From Bacteroidales bacterium (GTDB lineage Bacteria; Bacteroidota; Bacteroidia; Bacteroidales; UBA3824), in contig JAEDDH010000036.1 of the NCBI GenBank assembly GCA_016293845.1, positions 1 through 20,589 of the forward strand: 20,589 nt of DNA, in the 5' to 3' direction. Position numbers and translations under genes: made by a program. This document shows positions 14,563 to 20,589 of this stretch, in pieces. The first letter of the stretch is position 1. Each line of letters begins with the position of its first letter. The notes below the pieces were generated by a model, which was not told the origin of the DNA, did no database searches, and saw only the letters and a program-made list of their open reading frames with translations.

Positions 14563-15003
14563 ATGCACGACGAACTCAAACTCGACAATCAGATTTGTTT
14601 CCGGCTGTATTCGGCGTCGCGCTTGATTACACAGGCTTACACGCCGATGCTTACGGCTTTGGGCATCACGTATCCGCAATATTTGGTTTTGATGGTGCTT
14701 TGGGAAAAGGACAACCAACCTGTCAACGACATTGCGCACCGCCTTATCTTGGAAACCAACACCGTAACGCCGCTCATTCAGCGTATGGAAAAGCAAGGTC
14801 TCATCACCCGCAAACAGGGCGATAAGGACAAGCGTCAACAGATTGTAAGTCTTACACTTAGCGGCAAGGAGATGGAGGAACGAGCCTATCAACTGATTCC
14901 GCCCGCAATGCTTGGAACACTCTCCGCCTGTCCGTTGCAATTGGAAGACTATCAGACTCTTGCAAAAGAACTCGATTCGATTATTAACACGTTAAAAAAA
15001 TAA
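14563..15003 (+). CDS. ohrR: OhrR-type MarR-family peroxide-sensing repressor
   Basis: This 146-residue winged-helix regulator has the OhrR signature: LDNQICFRLYSASRLI with the sensing Cys12, then LGITYPQYLVLMVLWEKD with the Tyr residues that contact it, and the wing helix LETNTVTPLIQRMEKQGLI followed by KDKRQQIVSLT. A second cysteine, Cys123 in SACPLQ, lies where two-Cys OhrR proteins (Xanthomonas type) have their partner cysteine, so oxidation may form an intersubunit disulfide. OhrR proteins repress peroxidase genes until organic hydroperoxide oxidises the Cys. It is 2 nt downstream of the peroxidase gene and most likely represses its own operon through the CGATAT palindromes. Confidence 0.9.
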   Translation: MHDELKLDNQICFRLYSASRLITQAYTPMLTALGITYPQYLVLMVLWEKDNQPVNDIAHRLILETNTVTPLIQRMEKQGLITRKQGDKDKRQQIVSLTLSGKEMEERAYQLIPPAMLGTLSACPLQLEDYQTLAKELDSIINTLKK

Positions 15004-15045
15004 TTATGGCTAATAAAAAATTTTCGGCGAATCTTTTTTACGCTA

Positions 15046-16803
15046 TTATCCTTCCACTGTTAACACTTCCTCGCATTTCTCCAAATCGAACCCCTTGTAC
15101 ATTACCAAAAGGCAGTGGAGCGTGGTGTTTTTGGATTTTTGAACTACCAAGCCGTATTTGGAATATTTCTGCAACTGCAAGATTGCCTCGGAAGTCTTGT
15201 TTTGGATTTCGGTGGCGGAGGCGTCTTCTTTAACATACTTGAACTCAATGAGATAACTATGAGTCAAATCCGGATATTGGTCGGTTCGAGGTTCAAGGTA
15301 AAGGTCGGGGAATCCTGCCGACGTATCAGCCTCTGAATGAGGAAAATAGGCTTTACTTTGACAAGTTGTAGCCAATGTAAAACCGTGCAGAAACTTCTCG
15401 CCTTTTGCCTTGTCGCGTGTGGTGGCAAAGGTCTTGATGGTCTGCGACACGTACTCGAAAAACGTCTGCCATTCACCGTGGAACGCCATTCTCGACAATA
15501 GTTTGCCGCCGCTCCAAGAATCGTATTCCAAATCGTTGTCTTTGTAATTATCCATAAGATAATTGATAAGTTGCTCTTTTACAACGATGTTTGGTATTTT
15601 GAATATAACTTCGTCTTCACAGAATCCGCCAATAGTCACCATTCCAAAATAGAACATCAGGCTTATGAAATTGTCTTTCAAAACTATCTGTTCGGCAGGG
15701 AAATGATCTACCAATTTGCCCTTGACAATTCCGTCAGTAACAAGGTTTTGAATTATCGAGCCTTCAAATTCCATCTCTTTATCCTTGCGGATAAGCATTT
15801 TGAGTTTTCCGTAGTCGGTGCGGATGTTGCTGTCAATAATGTTTTTTGGCAACTTGCCACTGTTGCAAAGTTTGTCGGTAAAATAGAGCAACATATCCGA
15901 ATTGTACATCGTTGTCTCGCCGAAACAATCTTCTGCAAAGCAATAATTATCGTACCACGGACGGATGGTTTCGATGATTTCGTCAACGGAACACGGAAAT
16001 TTAAAATATTCGCTGTAATAATTGAGCATTTCGCGGGCTTCCTGTTCGGTGAAGCCTGTGATTTCGTTGAACCGCGCATCGGTGGTGTAGTTGGAGCCGA
16101 TGTTGAAACCGCTCGTAAGGTCGTCGAGCGTTACCGGCGAAACTCCTGTTATGAAAAGACGTTCTATCGAGGTCTGACATCCATCCTTAATAGCATTGAA
16201 AAATGTGCGCAAGTATCCCGTGCGGTGTGTTTCGTCCATATAACGGCCAAGCAGCGTGTAGTCGGAAAGAATGTTGTTGGTAAAATTGTCGTATTCGTCG
16301 ATAAAAAGATAAATCTTTTGATGCGACTTTGCTACCATTTCGCAGAGTTTATTGATTTTTTCAACAGCATTGGTACATTTCTCTACCTCGGCTCGTGTGC
16401 CAGGAATCAACAAATCTTTGTAAGTGTCACAAAAAGAATCAAACCAAATCCTACACATTCCGTCAAAACTTGAACGGTAATCGTCAATATTGCCGTTTAC
16501 CATTGCAAAATTAAGATGCAAAACCAAATATGTATTTCTGCTTGGCGTCGGATGGTCGCCAATCCAAAGTCCTGAAAAAATCTCTTCAAACTTGTCTTTC
16601 TTATTGATGTCGTAATACGCCTCCAACATCGTCATTGTCAACGTTTTACCAAAACGACGAGGACGCACCAAAAAGAAATACTTGTTGGCGTACTCTATCT
16701 CTTGGATAAAGCGGGTTTTGTCAACGTAGTAACAATTGTCGCGGCGGAGCATTTCAAAGCCCTGAATGCCGTATGGTATGCGTCGTGCCTTAGGATTCCA
16801 CAT
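15046..16803 (-). CDS. AAA-ATPase-like protein with C-terminal PDDEXK_9 nuclease domain
   Basis: This 585-residue protein belongs to a large Bacteroidetes paralogous family (AAA-ATPase_like plus PDDEXK_9). Evidence in order: RRIPYGIQGFEMLRRDNCYY near the N-terminus, Walker A in VRPRRFGKTLTM (about 46-57), Walker B LFIDEYDNF (about 165-173), ITGVSPVTLDDLTSGFNIGS (about 216-235) and, near the C-terminus, FPDLYL...YLIEFKY, the D...ExK nuclease core. The function of the family is unknown; copies often spread within genomes. The start follows a good promoter 26 nt upstream. It converges on ohrR, whose stop is 42 nt away. Flanking gene fragments on both sides suggest it may have inserted here. Confidence 0.9.
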   Translation of the reverse strand: MWNPKARRIPYGIQGFEMLRRDNCYYVDKTRFIQEIEYANKYFFLVRPRRFGKTLTMTMLEAYYDINKKDKFEEIFSGLWIGDHPTPSRNTYLVLHLNFAMVNGNIDDYRSSFDGMCRIWFDSFCDTYKDLLIPGTRAEVEKCTNAVEKINKLCEMVAKSHQKIYLFIDEYDNFTNNILSDYTLLGRYMDETHRTGYLRTFFNAIKDGCQTSIERLFITGVSPVTLDDLTSGFNIGSNYTTDARFNEITGFTEQEAREMLNYYSEYFKFPCSVDEIIETIRPWYDNYCFAEDCFGETTMYNSDMLLYFTDKLCNSGKLPKNIIDSNIRTDYGKLKMLIRKDKEMEFEGSIIQNLVTDGIVKGKLVDHFPAEQIVLKDNFISLMFYFGMVTIGGFCEDEVIFKIPNIVVKEQLINYLMDNYKDNDLEYDSWSGGKLLSRMAFHGEWQTFFEYVSQTIKTFATTRDKAKGEKFLHGFTLATTCQSKAYFPHSEADTSAGFPDLYLEPRTDQYPDLTHSYLIEFKYVKEDASATEIQNKTSEAILQLQKYSKYGLVVQKSKNTTLHCLLVMYKGFDLEKCEEVLTVEG

Positions 16804-16828
16804 AATTTTTTGCTATTAATGGTTCGGA

Positions 16829-16860
16829 CAAAGATAGTTATAATTCACAAATAATGCAAA
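16829..16860 (-). promoter_or_regulatory. Promoter of the AAA-ATPase-like gene
   Basis: On the minus strand, TTTG (16857-16860), a 20-nt spacer and TATCTTTG (16829-16836) make a full-consensus Bacteroidetes promoter, 25 nt before the ATG at 16803. Confidence 0.75.
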
Positions 16861-16880
16861 AAAAAGTTTTTTCACTTTTG

Positions 16881-17050
16881 CCGCAGTACAAAGACCATCA
16901 GACTATTTTGCAAGCCAAAATATCACTTAAACATTCTGACCTTATGGTTTGCGAAATTGCCCTCCGTCTTAATTTCCAAGAATCAACAGCCTTTGTACGT
17001 TTTTTTAAAAACAAACCGGAATGACACCAAAGGTATATCAAAGAGATTAA
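16881..17050 (+). pseudogene. C-terminal fragment of an AraC-family regulator
   Basis: The frame reads TILQAKISLKHSDLMVCEIA then LRLNFQESTAFVRFFKNK, the second helix-turn-helix of AraC regulators. It then hits a TGA at 17022. Shifting frame near 17013-17018 restores GMTPKVYQRD and a proper end at 17048-17050; adding one A to the A-run would repair it (KNKTGMTPK). Only about 57 of some 280 residues remain and there is no start codon, so this is debris. Confidence 0.8.
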
Positions 17051-17186
17051 TTTATAATTGCCGGGCTATTTAGATCTATTATTAATTTAATAATCTGCGT
17101 GCTGGAAGCCAACGTGCTTAGAGTTTTTGCGAAAAAAACATTTGAATTCAAGAAACTGACGATTAGCGAATTGGAAACTCTCGCCA

Positions 17187-17444
17187 AGGTTTGCAAGCGG
17201 ACTCGACAAGGCACTTTTGTACAATCTCAAATCGCGCCACAGTCTTCTAATCACATTGGAAGACGGCATTGTTGACGGCGGTTTTGGCGAAAAAATAGCC
17301 TCGTATTACGGCACGTCAGATATGAAAATTGTCAACCTTGGACTCTTAAAGACATTCTACGACCGTTATAATCCACAGCAACTTCTCGAATCGCTTGGCA
17401 TCACCACCGACCAAATCGTTGAAACAGTCAAAAAGTTGGTATAG
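17187..17444 (+). pseudogene. dxs: C-terminal fragment of 1-deoxy-D-xylulose-5-phosphate synthase
   Basis: Reading from RFASGLDKALLYNLKSRHSL into LITLEDGIVDGGFGEKIASY, this matches the last 85 or so residues of DXS, the first enzyme of the MEP isoprenoid pathway, whose C-terminal domain carries the conserved LEDG...GGFG string. The rest of the gene (more than 500 residues) is absent. Upstream sequence (17051-17186) shows no DXS similarity. An intact dxs must exist elsewhere if the MEP pathway is used. The original terminator is still in place after the stop. Confidence 0.75.
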
Positions 17445-17463
17445 ATTTTTTTATTCAGATAAC

Positions 17464-17502
17464 AAAAAGCCGCTTGAATTTTATTTCCTTGCGGCTTTTT
17501 TA
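17464..17502 (+). terminator. Intrinsic terminator of the dxs remnant
   Basis: AAAAAGCCGC (17464-17473) pairs perfectly with GCGGCTTTTT (17491-17500), followed by further Ts. The A-run on the left side makes it usable in both directions, so it can also terminate the convergent GH3 gene. Confidence 0.85.
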
Positions 17503-17510
17503 TTAATTAT

Positions 17511-17531
17511 GAATTGTTAATTGTCAATTGT
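17511..17531. repeat. Three tandem 7-bp repeats at the GH3 stop codon
   Basis: GAATTGT, TAATTGT and CAATTGT follow each other directly. The stop codon of the GH3 gene lies inside them, so the last residues of the enzyme (IDN) come from the repeat. Similar AATTGT-rich arrays are common between Bacteroidetes genes. Confidence 0.5.
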
Positions 17532-20102
17532 TACCACGGTCTTTTTCAAATCTTTATCTCTTGACGAATTGCCGTAGTAGATTTCGTAATCGCCGGGTTT
17601 GGTGCGCAGATTGTAGATGTGCGGATCAAAAAACTCAAACTCTTTGGGTGTGAGGGTGATTTCGGCGGTTTTCTGTTCACCGGGTTTGAGATCTACACGG
17701 GCAAATCCACGGAGCGAAATGCGGGGACCGTCGCTATCTTGAAGGTCTTTGATGTAAACCTGAACTATCTCAGTACCAGCCACATTGCCAGCATTTTTAA
17801 CGGGAACGCTTACGATGAAGTTTTTGCCGCTTTTTGAAACTTTGCCGTTGCCGATTTCAAACTTGGTGTAACTCAATCCGTAGCCGAAAGCAAAGAGCGG
17901 GTCGTTGAAATAGCGGTAGGTGCGTCCTTTCATACTGTAATCCTCAAAATCAGGCAGTTGTGACGAATTTTTGTAGAATGTTACGGGAAGTTTTCCGCCG
18001 GGATTGTAGTCGCCAAAAAGTACATCTGCAATGGCTGTGCCGCCTTCCTGACCTGCGTACCAAGCCTGAACAATGGCTTCGCAGTTTTTGGTTTCGGGTT
18101 CGAGCGCAATGGCTGAGCCTGAGCAGTTTACAAAAATAACAGTTTTGCCAGCGTCTTTGAGTGCTTTGAGAAAATCACGTTGAACTTTGGGAAGTTCGAT
18201 GTGTGTGCGGTCGCCGCCTTTGAATCCGTCGATGTTAACGGGCATTTCCTCGCCTTCGAGTTGGGGTGAAATTCCACCAACAAATATCACCTTGTTGATG
18301 CCTTTGAGGTTGGCAATTATTGATTGATAGTCGATTGGCGATTCTTTGGCTATTTCTATTTTGATGTTTGCGTTCCAAGTTTTTACGTGAGCAAAACGGA
18401 TTTCGATGTCGAATTTTTCGCCTGATTTTGCATTCAAAACAGTGGTGGTAGGAGTGGTGCGCCAAGAGTGAACGTTTTGTTTTTGTTCGCCGTTTACAAA
18501 CACCTGAAAATCACCGCATCCTTCAACATTGAGAACATATTCTCCGGCGTTTTTGGGAGCAAAAACTGTGGTGTATTTTGCCGAAAAATCTTCGATCTTT
18601 ACATTGGGAGCAAACACGTGCATTCCCGCTGTGGTAACGTTTACAGGATTGATGTAATACTCTGTGGTTACGGGTTTTCCCTCTCTTTTAATGTTGTTCC
18701 AGAATATGCCTTTCATACCTTTTATGCCGTCGGCGGTACATTCGGTGGCAATGCGGTTGTCGAGCACTTTTTCGTAAGTGAGGTCGCAACCTTGAAAATA
18801 AACAATGTTTTTCTGTTTGGCTTTGATGCCGTCGAGAATGTTGACAGTGCTGTTGGGCATACCGTTGTAGTTGCCCCACATCATAGGAGTGTTGGCTGCA
18901 TTTGGACCTATTACTGCTAATTTTTCAGCGTTCTTTTTCAATGGCAGAACGTTGTTGTTATTTTGCAGTAATACAATTGATTGGCGTGCCATTTCCAATG
19001 AAATATTGCGGTGTTCCTGACACGAAAGTTTTGATGCCGGAATTTTGCTCCATTCCACAATGTCGGGATTATCCATTTCGCCAAGGTCAAAACGGCCTTC
19101 CAACAATCTGAGAACGTGTTTGTTAACTTCTGCTTCGGTTAATAAACCTTGTTTAACTGCCTCAGGTACAGATTTGTACACATAGTTGAATCCACATTCT
19201 ACATCAGTACCCGACACAACGCCTTTTTGTGCGGCGTGAACCACGTCAGACGATGTTTTGTGATTTTCCCAAAAGTCTGAAACCGCACCGCAGTCGCTTA
19301 CTACCAAGTATTTGAATCCCCAATCTTCGCGAAGAATCCGTTGCAATAGGCGTGTGTTGGCGCAGCATGGCTCATCGTCTAAACGTTGATAGGCGCACAT
19401 CACCTCGCGCACATTTGCCTCAGTAACAAGGGTTTTGAATGCGGGCATATAGGTTTCCCAAAAATCTCGTGCCGAAACGTCGGTAAGGTTGGCAGTGTGG
19501 CGGCTCCATTCGGGACCAGAGTGCACCGCATAGTGTTTGGCACACGCCCAAAGTTTTCTATATTTCGACGACTCAGGACCTTGCAGACCGCGAACCACTT
19601 GTTTGCCCATTACCGAAGTAAGGTAAGGATCTTCGCCGTAGGTTTCCTGACCACGTCCCCAGCGAGGGTCGCGGAAAATGTTCACATTGGGAGTCCAAAC
19701 CGAAAGACTGTGGAATTTTTCGTCTTCGCCGCCGTTGAGCATACGCTTGTTGTATTGTGCACGCATTTCGGTGCTTGCTGCGTCAAAAACATTGTACAAA
19801 AGTTCGGGGTTGAAACTCGACGCCATAGCCACAGGTTCGGGGAAAACCGTTACGCCTGTCATATTGGCAGCGCCGTGCAGAGCCTCGCTCCACCAGAAGA
19901 ATTTTTTGATTCCGAGGCGCGGAATGGCGGGACTTTCGTCGAGCATAAGCATAGCCTTTTCTTCGAGAGTAAGGCGGCTGCAAAGGTCCTCAGCGCGTTC
20001 TTTTGCGCTCAGATTAGGATTTTGGTAGGGATACTGTTGCGCAGTTGCCACGCCAATACCCAAAGCCAAAATTACAGTAAGTGATAGAATTTGTCTTTTC
20101 AT
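17517..20102 (-). CDS. Secreted GH3 beta-glucosidase/beta-xylosidase with PA14 insert
   Basis: This 861-residue glycoside hydrolase of family 3 has a Sec signal peptide (about residues 1-21, cut after ATA). Active-site strings: FWWSEALHGAAN (69-80), DPRWGRGQETYGEDP (145-159), CAKHYAVHSG (187-196) and the nucleophile Asp270 in VVSDCGAVSD. A PA14-like beta domain is inserted at about 440-590, followed by the (alpha/beta)6 C-terminal domain (GQEGGTAIADVLFGDYNPGG) and a fibronectin-III-like end (about 775-845). The overall form matches Bacteroidetes/plant-type beta-xylosidases and beta-glucosidases of GH3. The SEALHG and SDCGA motifs favour the xylosidase branch, but the substrate is not certain. 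It is likely periplasmic, cutting oligosaccharides from plant fibre. No SusC/SusD genes are beside it. Confidence 0.93.
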   Translation of the reverse strand: MKRQILSLTVILALGIGVATAQQYPYQNPNLSAKERAEDLCSRLTLEEKAMLMLDESPAIPRLGIKKFFWWSEALHGAANMTGVTVFPEPVAMASSFNPELLYNVFDAASTEMRAQYNKRMLNGGEDEKFHSLSVWTPNVNIFRDPRWGRGQETYGEDPYLTSVMGKQVVRGLQGPESSKYRKLWACAKHYAVHSGPEWSRHTANLTDVSARDFWETYMPAFKTLVTEANVREVMCAYQRLDDEPCCANTRLLQRILREDWGFKYLVVSDCGAVSDFWENHKTSSDVVHAAQKGVVSGTDVECGFNYVYKSVPEAVKQGLLTEAEVNKHVLRLLEGRFDLGEMDNPDIVEWSKIPASKLSCQEHRNISLEMARQSIVLLQNNNNVLPLKKNAEKLAVIGPNAANTPMMWGNYNGMPNSTVNILDGIKAKQKNIVYFQGCDLTYEKVLDNRIATECTADGIKGMKGIFWNNIKREGKPVTTEYYINPVNVTTAGMHVFAPNVKIEDFSAKYTTVFAPKNAGEYVLNVEGCGDFQVFVNGEQKQNVHSWRTTPTTTVLNAKSGEKFDIEIRFAHVKTWNANIKIEIAKESPIDYQSIIANLKGINKVIFVGGISPQLEGEEMPVNIDGFKGGDRTHIELPKVQRDFLKALKDAGKTVIFVNCSGSAIALEPETKNCEAIVQAWYAGQEGGTAIADVLFGDYNPGGKLPVTFYKNSSQLPDFEDYSMKGRTYRYFNDPLFAFGYGLSYTKFEIGNGKVSKSGKNFIVSVPVKNAGNVAGTEIVQVYIKDLQDSDGPRISLRGFARVDLKPGEQKTAEITLTPKEFEFFDPHIYNLRTKPGDYEIYYGNSSRDKDLKKTVVTIDN

Positions 20103-20133
20103 CTTGTTATTAATAAATGTGTGAGATTATTTG

Positions 20134-20142
20134 GCAAAAATA
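20134..20142 (-). promoter_or_regulatory. -7 element of the GH3 promoter
   Basis: On the minus strand TATTTTTGC matches TAnnTTTG, 31 nt before the GH3 ATG. No convincing TTTG is present at the -33 position. Confidence 0.45.
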
Positions 20143-20191
20143 TAAAATTTTTTATTAGTGTCCGATAACTGAAAATTTTCGAAAAAAAATA

Positions 20192-20220
20192 GAGGAAGCC
20201 GTTTGACTTCCTCATTTTTT
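20192..20220 (+). terminator. Terminator hairpin before the transposase remnant
   Basis: GAGGAAG (20192-20198) pairs with CTTCCTC (20207-20213), followed by six Ts on the plus strand and preceded by eight As, so it can work both ways. No plus-strand gene ends here. It probably belongs to the insertion sequence and blocks outside transcription from entering the transposase gene. Confidence 0.65.
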
Positions 20221-20250
20221 GATAACTTATTTGTGCTTAAAAATTAAAAT

Positions 20251-20589
20251 TATGGGCAAAGATACAAAATATTTCGGACAGCCGGTGTTTGCACAGGCTA
20301 TAAATTTTATAAAAAAATCAGATGTGAACGGAATTGCTTCAAAATTCAACTCTGATTATTATACAAAAATACAAGCAGTTGAAACAGAATTTTCAGTTGG
20401 AATATTTTTACGGCGATAGTGTAAACGCAATAGAAATACAAATTTGGGTGGCACTTATAGCGAATTTATTGATGACCATCGTACAAAAAAATCTCCGACA
20501 AAAGTATCCTGACCACAAGTATACCTTTTCTAACATAATATGTCTGGTTAGAAATATGCTGATGTATTACATTGATATGTACAAACTGA
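20251..20589 (+). mobile_element. Internally deleted IS4-family (DUF4372) transposase
   Basis: ATG 20251 opens MGKDTKYFGQPVFAQAINFI, the N-terminal DUF4372 segment of an IS4-group DDE transposase, continuing to about 20375. After that the sequence jumps to the C-terminal end of the same protein in another frame: LEYFYGDSVNAIEIQIWVAL (from about 20394) then IANLLMTIVQKNL and VRNMLMYYIDMYK to the window edge. The catalytic core, some 250-300 residues, is missing, so the copy is dead but may keep both ends. The left end probably lies between the GH3 promoter and 20190; terminal repeats cannot be confirmed because the right end is outside the window. Confidence 0.75.

Noticed and set aside
15571..16473. 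300-codon plus-strand ORF opposite the AAA-ATPase-like gene
   Set aside because: It mirrors the well-supported minus-strand gene; the composition is that of a reverse-complement frame.
19386..20084. 232-codon plus-strand ORF opposite the GH3 gene
   Set aside because: It is a shadow of the GH3 coding sequence, with no motifs of its own.
1..20589. CRISPR array, tRNA or rRNA genes
   Set aside because: No regularly spaced repeats and no cloverleaf or rRNA-like sequence were seen on either strand by eye.

Overview
The window looks like chromosomal DNA of a member of the Bacteroidetes (Bacteroidales-like). The evidence is the recurring TAnnTTTG promoter element, often with TTTG about 19-20 nt upstream, the absence of strong Shine-Dalgarno sites, a lipobox protein and a GH3 enzyme typical of polysaccharide users, and an AT-rich composition. 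I cannot name the genus.

Layout. Positions 1-3083 hold the end of an ABC efflux operon: an unidentified gene tail, a MacB/FtsX-type permease, a HlyD/MacA-type periplasmic adaptor and a Yip1-like membrane protein. A Cys-nucleophile alpha/beta-hydrolase lipoprotein with its own promoter follows (3242-4336). Positions 4521-12035 look like a defence island. It starts with an AbiF/Abi_2 HEPN protein preceded by a short promoter-and-terminator-bounded noncoding RNA. Next comes about 690 nt without a recognisable gene, holding a tiny ORF, a strongly folded RNA candidate (5931-6053) and a possible ECF-sigma promoter. A tight three-gene run closes the island: a WG-repeat protein, a sacsin-type GHKL ATPase with a C-terminal DUF3883 PD-(D/E)xK nuclease domain (split by one frameshift), and a reverse transcriptase with an intact YCDD motif.

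Positions 12129-15003 hold an AraC regulator, a mini-lipoprotein ORF with a G8 tract, remnants of TerC and of a K+/H+ antiporter, and a peroxide-response pair: glutathione peroxidase plus a two-Cys OhrR/MarR repressor. The promoter of that pair carries three CGATAT-type palindromes. Positions 15046-16803 (minus strand) encode an AAA-ATPase-like/PDDEXK_9 protein with a good promoter. Gene debris follows (AraC C-terminus, DXS C-terminus) and a clear terminator. A secreted GH3 beta-glucosidase/xylosidase fills 17517-20102 (minus strand). An internally deleted IS4-family transposase runs off the right edge.

The most interesting unit is the WG / sacsin-ATPase-nuclease / RT operon with a structured RNA candidate directly upstream. 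I do not recognise this gene combination as a named defence system. The AbiF-ncRNA pair next to it supports a defence role. The several truncated genes show that this part of the genome has been rearranged repeatedly.
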